From contig NC_068569.1 in the NCBI RefSeq assembly GCF_025698545.1, positions 25,668,001 through 25,732,000 on the forward strand: a stretch of 64,000 nucleotides of DNA. The letters are read 5' to 3'. The translations under genes and the position numbers were made by a program. Within the stretch, counting starts at the first letter, position 1, and each line of letters opens with the position of its first letter. This document shows positions 38,341 to 47,943 of this stretch, piece after piece. Below the pieces are notes generated by a model. The model saw nothing but the letters and a program-made list of their open reading frames with translations, was not told the origin of the DNA and did no database searches. Source of the DNA: Gossypium raimondii (taxonomy: Eukaryota > Streptophyta > Magnoliopsida > Malvales > Malvaceae).

Positions 38341-38560
38341 TTGGTGCCGCCAATGGCTTTGGCACCTTTGGTGCCGCCAATCACCTTGGCCTGACCAGGG
38401 TGTTGTCAATTCGGTGCAGGCTTTTTACAGGTTTTTTTCTGTTTTTTATTTTTTTGTATATTTTGGTAAATAAAAAAAATTATAATATTTTGTTAAATAA
38501 AAAAAAAGTTATACTAATTTGGTTATTTTTTATTTTTTATAATAATTTTGTAAAAAACCG
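38341..38560 (-). repeat. Right terminal inverted repeat of the MULE
   Basis: Reverse complement of the left end; it ends GTAAAAAACCG directly before the duplication AAGATTTGA. The 24-bp GC-rich unit array is longer here than on the left and extends inward past the repeat border. Confidence 0.93.
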
Positions 38561-39000
38561 AAGATTTGACTAAAATATATCTCTGCTTAGTTAGAAGACA
38601 CCCGATTCTTTTATGAATCATGTGATTTTGTGTTGGTGACGTGGAAAACTCACGTGGCAAACGTTTTAGACAAGGATTGGGTACAGAGCGTGTGGGCGCG
38701 TACATCCTGCATGCAACCACGTGCCTTTTCCTGTCACCGTTGGATCAGATATCAACGGCCATGATCCTCCGACAAGTCCTCGAGGACAACGTGTTTAGCA
38801 TCGGAAAACAAGTACATGGTATACAAGTGTACAACTAAAGGAGATCTTAATCAAATAAAACTACAGCTTTGATAAATGTTTTTAATCTTTTACGATTTCT
38901 TGGAAGGGTGAAGATTAAAACATTTATCAATGCTTGCGGCAACGTAAACCGATTTTCCGAGGCGGACCATAAAAAAAGAAAAGAAAAGAAAAAAGCAGTA

Positions 39001-39708
39001 ATGGCGGTGGCAGGCGGTGTTTGTCGCGGCGGAATCGTTTGCCTCCGGCGCCGCGATTCTTTCAATCTTTTCAACTTCCATAATCAGAATGCTCGCCCAC
39101 GTTGTTTCATGGTCTCAGGTTCACAATCGTCATCGGGATCAAGAAAAGAAAAGATGCTGGCGTCGTCTAAGGTAAGAGTAAGCCTTCTTCAACCATTGTT
39201 GAAACAAGAAAAGACGAGAGGGAAGGAATTGTCGTAGGAGAAAATAGACGAGTGGATGAGAGATTCGGTGGCGGAAATCGTGAAGAGGTTGCCGGAATCT
39301 CCTTTATTGGTCCAGGTGTTCTCCGACGTAAAAAATAACACCACGATAACAAGGACGGAAAAGACGGAGGAAGATAAGTGGGGTTTGGTGAAACAAAAGT
39401 GGGAGAAAGGGGAGAGTCCAATGCCTGATGGGCTGATTTTTGTCGAACAAATACAACAAGGAGAAGAAGAAGAGGAAGGGAAGGAGGAGGTTTGTAATAC
39501 AAGGGCATGGGGGATAGTGGTGCAGGGAATTGGGGCGGCTGCTCCAGCGTGTTATTTGTTGAAGACGAGTAAAGTGGGTTCAGGGTTTGGGATAAGGTGC
39601 ACCCACTTTTGCTTGGTTAGGGTCAAGAGTTTCAGGGAAACTGCTTTCTCACAGCTCAAGAATTGTTGGCTGTCGCAGCAGGCGATCCTTGAAGACAATG
39701 AAACATGA
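39001..39708 (+). CDS. Small conserved plant protein (DUF7804-like), probable plastid targeting
   Basis: Exon 1 39001-39171 and exon 2 39238-39708 join to a 213-aa protein. The 66-nt intron (donor AAG|GTAAGA, acceptor CGTAG|GAG) is a multiple of three and contains the in-frame TAG at 39235-39237, so only the spliced form encodes the full product. The first about 55 residues are rich in Arg, Ser and Asn with few acids, as in chloroplast transit peptides (inference). The core KIDEWMRDSVAEIVKRL and the C-terminus GFGIRCTHFCLVRVKSF resemble a plant protein family I recall as DUF7804, of unknown function. An upstream in-frame Met at 38869 is unlikely to be used, because that segment looks like 5' UTR. 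The gene lies only 430 bp from the MULE end. Confidence 0.8.
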
Positions 39709-41341
39709 GCATCTGATTTATTTTTTCTTGATGATGAGAACTGGTATTATGGGAAATTCACAATTGATGTACAATATAGGAATTCAGAATTCAGGATTTT
39801 CACTACTCACATTTCTTTTATAATATGATACCGGTTTTAAATGAATTTAGCTCTTCCTTTTCATATTTTTTTATGCCTATTTTATGATCTTTGTTCATGA
39901 TTCGTGATTTTTTCTTTTAATAATATCATTTTCAAAATTTGAATTTGAATCCTCCTTTTTCTAATATCTGAAAATAGATACACAGACTAACCTTAAAAAA
40001 AAAAAAAAAGGCAACAACTAATTCCATCCATTGTTATTATTCTTCCCCAAATTTGAATTAAGTTGAATAAAAAACCTATATTCACATCGGTGGTGTCGCC
40101 TCTTTAAAATCTTCTCAGCTGTGCTGCTACTATCACCGTGAGACAATTCATTCAACAACTCAGCCAGAGCAGTACCTTCTTCCTCCCCAACCATGGTTCA
40201 TGCACTTAACCGTGTATTTGTATTTTAAAAAAAAACAACAACTAAGAAGTGTACGAGCCTTCAAGTTATGTCCCCAAAGTGGAACAATTCAAGAATGTTA
40301 TCAACTTTCCAAAATTGTTTTCGAAGGTAATTATTCTCACGTGGAGTTGTTCCCGATAGTTGCTTCCAAATGTGCTCCTGCAGCAAACAAATGTTTTTAA
40401 AAGCCATCTTTGTTTTGCCCCATCCATCAAAATTATCATTCACAAGAGTGTTTTCATGCATTGAACTAAAATAAAATAAAAAATGAAACAATGAGATATT
40501 ACAAGTTACATGCAATGTTCAAAAACCAAAGTCTATTCTCTTACAAGGCATTTAAGCTTGGCTTGGCAGGTGGAATGATCGAAAATTAAAAGGTAGAAAA
40601 TTAGGACGGAGAACAATTTTAAAAAAAAACAAATAAAAAGAAATTACTTAGTTAGAATTGAAAATGAAAGTAAAGAAAATAAAACATTTTTTGAACTAGC
40701 ATACACCATCTCTCTCATTTCATCATTCAAATTTGAAATGATTGATTTTTATATATTAGGATGGAAATGATCATCTTTCTTATTTTCTTTTTTCTTACTT
40801 TTCTTTCCAACCAAACACACTCAAAATTTATTTTCTTTCCATTTTTTCACCCAACCAACTACGCCCTTAAAAATAATTGCTTAAGCTATTTAAATAGCAA
40901 TGTGTACAAGCAAGTGAGATATGAGCAAATGTATTTTCTTCTATAAAAAAAAGTGTCACAAAATAAAGAAAGAAAAGAAAATCGTTGATAATAAAGATTT
41001 CACTAAAGTATGTAACAGAATAAGTTTTGGGGCATTTGGAGTCATTGTGATGAAATATAAATGTTGGAGTAACAAGAAAATATTCATTAGCTATGGGGCT
41101 TGATTTCAAAGAGTTTTGATCCTTGTACAAGGGAGATTAGTCCAACACTTCATCATTTTTTTAAAATATCTTTAAAACGCATTGGTATGATTTAGGATTC
41201 ACTCAATAATATTTCAAATATTTTATTAAATGTTTTTGTGTATTTTAGATAAGATAACTTAAAATAAATTACAATTTCAAATTTTTTTGAAAGTGATACA
41301 AGTACAATTAAAGTAGAAATATATGTTAGAGAAATCACAAT
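39709..41341. other. Intergenic DNA with a possible gene fragment
   Basis: Mostly AT-rich. On the minus strand between about 40515 and 40080 there are two coding-looking segments (see findings). No complete gene was found. Confidence 0.5.
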
Positions 41342-41736
41342 TAGGGGTGTTTAAATTTTGGTTAAAACTGACTTAACCGATCGAACCGATCTAATCGGTC
41401 CATTAACTAATCTAATTCGGGCGGAGGTCAGTTAATGATTTTTTAGAAGTTCGGTTATCGATTAATTCAGTTCGAAGTTGGGCAATTAACCGAAATTTAA
41501 TAATTAATAATACAAATTATATGTAGTTTTAATTCGGATAATTCGGTTAAATGAACATTATCAATTTATTTTTATATGTTTTATACTTATTTTAACCAAA
41601 AAAACAAAAACATATAAATTTCGGTTAACCAACCAAATTAACAGAAATGATTCGATTCAATTAATTTTTTTTGAAAAAATTCAATTCGGTTAAAAGATTA
41701 AAAAGTTCGGTTTGGTTAATCGTTTGAACTCTCCTA
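41342..41736. mobile_element. hAT-like MITE (395 bp)
   Basis: Its ends are imperfect inverted repeats (TAGGGGTGTTTAAA against the reverse complement of TTTGAACTCTCCTA). Imperfect 8-bp flanks (ATCACAAT and ACCACAAG, 6 of 8 equal) fit an aged hAT target duplication. The interior is rich in CGGTTAA/TTAACCG phrases and has no frame. Confidence 0.7.
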
Positions 41737-41984
41737 ACCACAAGTATTAAACAATTACAACACGAATTGTCCAAAATAAGAACATGTACAATTTAGACTA
41801 AAGCCAACATACACACGACAACTATACATAGTGGGACTCGAAAACCCGTGCATACAATTGCTAATGATAAATCTTAAATCTAGGTACTCAAATTCCAAAG
41901 CCTCATTGGTTGTACTTTCAATTATTTAAATGTTATACCATAAAATGAAGGGAAATTCTAGGGTGAGTTCCAAAACATCTAAGG

Positions 41985-42160
41985 GCACGTTTGGTTCGCT
42001 GTAATGGAATAAAGATGTAATTGAATAGAACTATAATGGATAGAGCTGTAATAAGTAATTCAATTGTTTGGTTGAATGGAATGAAATAGAGCTGTAATAA
42101 TATTCTTGTGTTTGGTTGAATGGAATGATGTTGTAATAGTATAAAGAAAAAAAACTAAAA
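41985..42160 (+). repeat. MITE-like sequence with GTTTGGTT/GTAATGGAAT phrases
   Basis: It begins GGGCACGTTTGGTTCGCTG after CTAA and repeats GTTTGGTTGAATGGAATG and GCTGTAATA internally. The start resembles PIF/Harbinger MITE termini (TAA target). I did not find a matching complete inverted end nearby. Confidence 0.5.
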
Positions 42161-43472
42161 TGACTAAAATACCCTTAACAAATTTTTTTAGGTAGATGAT
42201 TATTGTTATTATTATTAAATTTTAATAAGATTATTATTAAAATAATTTAATAAAAATATATAATTTAATAAAATTCTTAATATAATTATTATATGAATTA
42301 AAAAACATAATATATAATACTATAAAAATAATATATAATCTACTTTAATTTCTTATTAATAAAATTTGAAACATTGAACTCATCCTCTTCTTCAACATCA
42401 AAACCGTACCAATTATAACAATAATCCAAATTGATTTCAAATTTTTTGGCATTTAAACCATTCCCTCTTACTAAACCTGATTTCACCACGAATTCGTCAA
42501 ACTCTTTATTTCATCTGGGGCAAATTATAGGTTTAATTTTCGTCCTTTTTCTCTTAAATTCTGAGGAGGAATCTCACATTTTTTTTCTTCAATTTTGTTA
42601 TATGAAGAAAATTTAATAAATAAATTTGATGAATTTTATTAGATTTGGAAAATGGTGCTTTAAACAATTAAATGATACACTTTTAGACTCCACAAATAAA
42701 GTCAAAAGATTGACAAGTGTTCTATAGAGGTATAGTAAAATATTAACCTAATAAGATTAAAAAAGAAAAAATGTGAAATTGTTTTCTGGTAGAATCTTAA
42801 TAGAATTGAAGAAGAAATAAAAGGGAAATGTTACAGGCTAAATTAACCAAAATGGTAAAGATTGAGGGCTGTATCTATGGTTATACAATAATATAGGGAT
42901 TGTGCTTAAAATTTACGCCATAAGTTAATAGGCCTTAAAACGTTTGTGATAATATCCAAAATCTTGTCCCTATAAAACTGGGTGATGATGTTACACTAAC
43001 CATGTTGGCTTTTAGAGACCCGAGTGCTAATACCTATCAAAATTCACTCAGTCCCATATACATATATATAACACACTCCACCTAGTCCAATTTTACCTCA
43101 TATACAAACACTTTTGTCTCTCAAGTCTCTACAGTCTCGTTTTTCACTTGCGTCTTTTGGATCGCTGCTTCCGAGTTGTTTTCAAACCATTCAAACCTTC
43201 TTTTATTGGCTTCATATCACCATTGCTTAATTAGTAGTCAAATGTTTTAACATTTGTAACAATTGCATGAACTATGGTCTCACTTTTCGGGACTAATACG
43301 GTTTTCCTCTCCACCACCGCATTCTGCCCGCATTTCGAATCATCCTTTTCCATCAGAGACTAGAAGCACCAGGAACAGTATATTTTAGCAGAACAGGGAA
43401 TAGATCATGGCACGACCAGAAAAAAAACAATGGAAAATTTTGAGTTTTAACTCAATTGGTTCATGCAATTAC
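42161..43472. other. AT-rich DNA, possible unassigned exon pieces
   Basis: No transposon or gene border is clear. On the minus strand about 43353-43245 a coding-looking segment starts MEKDDSKCGQNAVVERK. A second, near 43220-43137, ends in a basic RKQRSKRRK stretch and a stop. They could be further exons of the fragment cluster to the right, but I do not recognise them. Confidence 0.4.
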
Positions 43473-44270
43473 CTTTAAAAATTGATATCTTTGCTTCCTG
43501 TGTTCAGTCAATGGAGTTTTAGGATCCTTAGAAGTATTCTTGGTTTTGTTATCAACAACAGCTAGGATCTGTCTTGCAAATTGATTTGCTTGAAGTATTT
43601 CACCCACTGTTTCCCCTACTAACATTGTTGGTAATGATATTCTCCTACATTCACCTGCATCAAAAAGGTTGGATAAATCCAATTATTTGCCATCTTAGCT
43701 TGCTCAACGAAGTTGAACTTTGAAAAAGATCATTTCATCAAAAATTATCTTATAAAGGAAAGCTAGTCTAATTGGGTTTAGGGTATACATGTATCTAACC
43801 ACACTCAAGTGTAAGAGAGTACAAGAGGTAGACAAATATGGCATTCTAAAAGTTACCTTGTAGTGGATATTTATATAGGAAATTCAAAATGAATGATAAA
43901 TTCAAGAAACAATGCTCAAGAGAGGGAAACTAGGCCACAAAATTTAAAAATATAAAGAAAATAAGAGGGATATACCTCCTGCAGTGGATGGAAACTTCCC
44001 AACTGGTGATTTCCTTGGAGTAGAGTTCTTTATCCTTCAAATTGAAAACCACCTAATTTAGTTAAGCAAAACAAAAAGATTGAACCTTTTGGCACAGTTG
44101 AAGACAAACCAAAATTTGATCTTACCTCAAGGACTCTTGCTTGCATTTGAGACTAGTCCTCATATAACCCCTAGTACTTCTTGGACTTAAACTCACCCCT
44201 GATATAACCTTAGACCCTCTTGCAACCGTTAACTACAACTCTTGCAATCTTGCCATACATTTCTCCACCT
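43473..44270 (-). pseudogene. TANGLED1-like gene fragment (three exons)
   Basis: Exons at about 44270-44126, 44034-43976 and 43654-43473 join in phase through GT-AG introns. They give [79 protein letters not shown] and DPKTPLTEHRKQR. This is the N-terminal half of TANGLED1, a microtubule-binding protein that marks the plant cell division site. A TAG at 44233-44235 replaces the Gln after LQEL. The true N-terminal exon and the C-terminal half are missing. Introns are kept, so the copy arose from genomic DNA, not cDNA. It lies directly downstream of the HMG fragment in the same orientation. Confidence 0.82.
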
Positions 44271-44467
44271 TCAAAATCCCAATAATAATTAAAAAAGCAA
44301 AAACCCCATAAGTACAAAAAAAAAAAACACTTTTTTTTTCTCATGATTTGATTAGAAAATGAAGTGCCCAAATTTACAATATGGGGGAGGATTTGTTAAC
44401 ATATACGTTAAATACACAGAGATTCATTTTCTAAAATAAGATTTTGTGTTTTTAAACCATAACATAC

Positions 44468-45304
44468 ATCGCGCATTGACTTGATGTCCAGATTCTGCTA
44501 TTGAAATTCCTTACGAAAATCCTCCCTTGAGTATAAGAAAATGAAAAAATCTGTTAGTTTAATGTCTCTCACAGGACATTCAATTTCTGCAACAAAACTA
44601 GCAGGCAAAATCCTTTGATTTAAGAACCAAAGCTCACTTTCCAGAACACACAGACACATACATATATATATTGCATATACATTTGCTCCATTACAGGCAA
44701 GGAAACACAATCCATTTGCAAGCCTAAAAAACCAACTCAAAATTTTGCGTAAAAAAGACAGTCAAGAAATAAGTAGATAGATTTTAGCTCTTACACGACA
44801 AGGGCACACGAATAAAAGCATGAAATTTCCAGGCAGGGGAATGTTATAATCAACAAAATGTTAACCAATACTATGAACAAAAAATGATTCATAAGCAATA
44901 CTCACAAGAAGTAAAAGAAAGCAGTGGAGGGTTTCTTAGGCATTTTATCTTCGATTTTTGTTTTCTTCTTCAGCTTCGATTTGAGTCTTGACTTCGACTT
45001 GGGTCTCTTTTCTCTCTCGCTAACAACACTCTCTTCAGCTGTCTTCTTCATGTTCTCACTTCATTTTACCCTTAACGCCGTTTGACTAACAATTTTTTTT
45101 CAAGCAAAAGTGTCTATTGTTAACCCCAAAAATTCCTTACAAGCAAAACAAACTAAGAAAGCCATAATTTATTCTGCAAAAAATACTATAAAGCAAAAGG
45201 GTAAGAGAGAAATACTGATTGGAGGCTGTTGATGGGTTCTTAGCGGAAGTAACGTAGGTTGAAGATGAACGATCATTTTTCGACTTTGAAGCTTTCTTCG
45301 CCAT
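44468..45304 (-). pseudogene. HMGB14-like HMG-box gene fragment
   Basis: The minus-strand start MAKKASKSKNDRSS (exon 45304-45216) is followed by an exon ending at 44906 with a basic KSRLKSKLKKKTK tail and the HMG-box start MPKKPSTAFFYFL. The exon 44525-44468 continues in phase with EDFRKEF and QNLDIKSMRD. A TAG at 44498-44500 interrupts the box and the rest (GKACGEKW part) is absent. Instead the sequence passes into TANGLED1 exons. HMGB proteins are small chromatin proteins that bend DNA. The sequence upstream (45305-45540) looks like a genuine 5' UTR. The exon limits of the middle exon's start are uncertain. Confidence 0.8.
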
Positions 45305-45597
45305 TTTTTTTTCTCCTTTCTATTTCTAAGACAGGTAGGAGATGGAGACAAAGACCCAGTGTTGGCTGGCTCTCACCAGTGAAGCAGTTGCCACCATAAC
45401 TCGACTGTTTCCGGTGGGAAGGTGCTGGGATTTAGACTACCACAGGCGAGGGTCAGTGCCAAATTGCTAACGTATTGCTCTCAGAGGAAATGGGAAGAAG
45501 AATGAGAAATAGGAAAGCTTCAGATGTGAGAAAGAAAGGGTAATCAGAGGAAATTTTTCACCCACCTATTCGTTGAATAGATATTCCCAACCCAGAC

Positions 45598-45742
45598 CAC
45601 CGAATTGTAAACGGCACTTTTGCCTTGAATAAACCCGTTTGGAATAGGGCTGTAATAACTCATTACAGCAAACCAAAGAATGGAATAGGCATGGGCCACG
45701 GAATTGGGGGAATGCATTCTTATTCCTCCAACCAAACATATT
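45598..45742. repeat. MITE-like sequence with GTTTGG/CCAAAC ends
   Basis: Contains CATTACAGCAAACCAAA, the inverted counterpart of TTTGGTTCGCTGTAATG at 41992, plus GAATAGGGCTGTAATAA and a terminal CCTCCAACCAAAC. It appears related to the 41985 sequence but inverted, though the outermost bases do not match. Confidence 0.45.
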
Positions 45743-45743
45743 G

Positions 45744-45845
45744 TAAGAATTTATCAATATTTTTAAGACTTTATTAAAATTGATCTTTTACTACCAATAT
45801 TTCTAATATATATTGGTAAGCCTTAAAAATATTGATAAATTCTTA
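45744..45845. repeat. Perfect foldback (24-bp arms)
   Basis: Bases 45744-45767 and 45822-45845 are exact reverse complements, and the 54-base loop contains a second nested palindrome around TACCAATAT/ATATTGGTA. It may be a short hairpin MITE or a relic of one. Confidence 0.8.
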
Positions 45846-47200
45846 AATATTTCGGTAAAAGTTTTTCTAAGTTGAAGTAAACTAACTACCTTTGGGATAT
45901 ATAATGTATAATAACCCTTTTAAGTTCATTTATCAACTTCAACAAATTATTGCTTAAACAATAAAATATACTTAAATTATACTCATTTTCCCAAATTTAT
46001 ATGTAAATTTATCTTTATCACAAGTGACGCTAAGTTATATTTCTTATCTAAAATGGTATCTAAATTATACTCCGTACTCAAATTATCCCGCCATCAAAAA
46101 ATTCTTAACCAATTATTTTGTGACAAGTGACAATTTTAATTAAAAAATCTAGAAAGGGTTAACTATTTTTTCCTTGAGCTTTTTTTAACAAAACAAACTT
46201 ATAAACATATTTATTTCTTTTGTTCTTCATCAATAACTCCAGTGATGGAAAATTCAAGAACTCGTTAAAAAGCTCATCTAAACTCATATTTCAATGACTC
46301 CTTTTAAATCTCAACTTTAATTCCTTTCTCACCCTAATTCAAAATCTATATATTATTTTTCTTCAAAATAACTTCCTTTGTTCTTTTCTATATACTTTGT
46401 ATAAAATAATTAATATTAGGTGAACTTCAATAATAAAATGACCCCAAATAAAGTATAAAATCCAAATACATAAAACAGGTTAAGTAGAAAGAAAATGGAA
46501 ATAGGATTGCAAAAAAATTCTATAAGTTAAAAAGTGCATTAAAAGAGAAGAAAGAATTGTGTGAGTGAGATAATGTAAAAAAAAAGAGAAAATTTTAGAG
46601 TTAATATTTTGTACACAAACAACGTAAATATTCAATTCTACAAAAAAAAAACTAAAAATTGTTATGTGCCTCTTTTCTTATATATATATTAAACATTTTA
46701 TTATATTTTATAGGACACTTATTATCACTTAAAACTTGTGAGTTTAAAAATTTCACTGATATGTTTCAAATGTTTTCTTAAAGTTTTAATTTAATTAAAG
46801 AAAAATTATCTTATGGAATTTTTAGATTCCACGAGTGAGTTAAAGGTACTATATATGTCCTCTAGGATATAGTAAACATTAAAAAGAAAAAAAATGCTCA
46901 TCAAAATTTGGGTTTTGTTGTCAAAAGCTGGGTTTGGATGAGTTTTTTGACATGTTCTTGAATTTCCTGTTACCAAAATTATTGGGTGAAGATGAAAAGA
47001 GATAATATATCTATAAGTGTATTTTTTAAAAATTTAAAAATAATATTTGACTCTTTTTTTTTAGATTTTTCAACAAAAATTTTGTTACAAAATGATTGTC
47101 TAAGAAACGGTAATTTAGATAATGTGATATAGTTTAGATATAATTTTAAACAACGAAGTATAATTTAGATATCCATTTTTAAAAATGAGTATAATTTAAA
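45846..47200. other. AT-rich intergenic DNA
   Basis: I see no gene. There are simple A/T runs and a TATATATA run near 46680. The 9 bases before 47201 are a target duplication. Confidence 0.55.
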
Positions 47201-47608
47201 GGGTAAACTATAAAGATAGTCAGTTTTATTTGTCTCAGATTACATTTTAGTCACTTATGTTTGAAATGTTACGTTTTAGCCACTTACGTTATCGTTTTGT
47301 TACGAAGTGGTCACTCTACTGTTGAGCTCCGTTACCTCCCTAATGGCGATCCCACGTGGCAGTGTAAATATGTTTTAAATGCCAACTTGGATGTCTTACG
47401 TGGCAGTTCAAATTAAATTTATTTAATTAATAACCTATTTTCATCCCAACAATTGAACATCCAAGTTGGCATTTAAAACCCATTTAGGCTACCACGCTAG
47501 GGAGATAACAAAGTTTAACGGTAGAGTGACCACTTTGTAATAAAATGATAACGTAAATGACTAAAACATAGTATTTCAAACATAAGTGACTATTTTTATA
47601 GTTTTTCC
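47201..47608. mobile_element. Mutator-type MITE (408 bp) with long inverted repeats
   Basis: The ends (GGGTAAACTATAAAGATAGTCA and the reverse complement of the right end, GGAAAAACTATAAAAATAGTCA in part) continue as inverted repeats of roughly 190 bp each. An exact 9-bp duplication TAATTTAAA flanks it (47192-47200 and 47609-47617). No frame is present; mobility would depend on a MULE transposase. Confidence 0.88.
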
Positions 47609-47943
47609 TAATTTAAATATCATTTTATGATATTTTTAATCTAAAAAACAGGAAAAGATATAATGGTGTGAAAAATGCGGGAAACAAAGGAGTTAACTTC
47701 TAACCTGGCTCGCATTTGAATAAAAAAATCCCACCAAAAAGTTGCTATATTTCTTTTGCATACATAAAATCCTGAAGCAAACCAAAAGCCTTTGCCAATT
47801 TAAAAATGTAAAAAAGCCCGCTACTTCCTTTGCTTCTGTCTCTTCCGCAATTTCAAATCCAGCCTTCTACTTGAGGAGAGATCCTCAAAATACCCTTTTC
47901 AGCAAAACTTCTAGAGCTTCTTCAAATTTGGGTTTTCCAGGAA

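Larger units (their letters stand above)
29530..38560. mobile_element. Mutator-like element (MULE) carrying PMD and mudrA genes
   Basis: This 9,031-bp element has long terminal inverted repeats (29530-29755 and 38341-38560). It is flanked by an exact 9-bp duplication AAGATTTGA (29521-29529 and 38561-38569), the hallmark of Mutator transposition. Inside are two convergent gene remnants: a plant-mobile-domain gene on the plus strand (32738-34740) and a mudrA-like transposase on the minus strand (37700-35028). Both carry several nonsense codons and frameshifts, so it is no longer autonomous. A 1.4-kb hAT-like element inserted later (31186-32603). MULEs with PMD genes are known in plants. Confidence 0.95.

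Noticed and set aside
45544..45757. Short frames in the GTTTGG/CCAAAC repeat region
   Set aside because: They overlap MITE-like sequence and have no domain or splice context.
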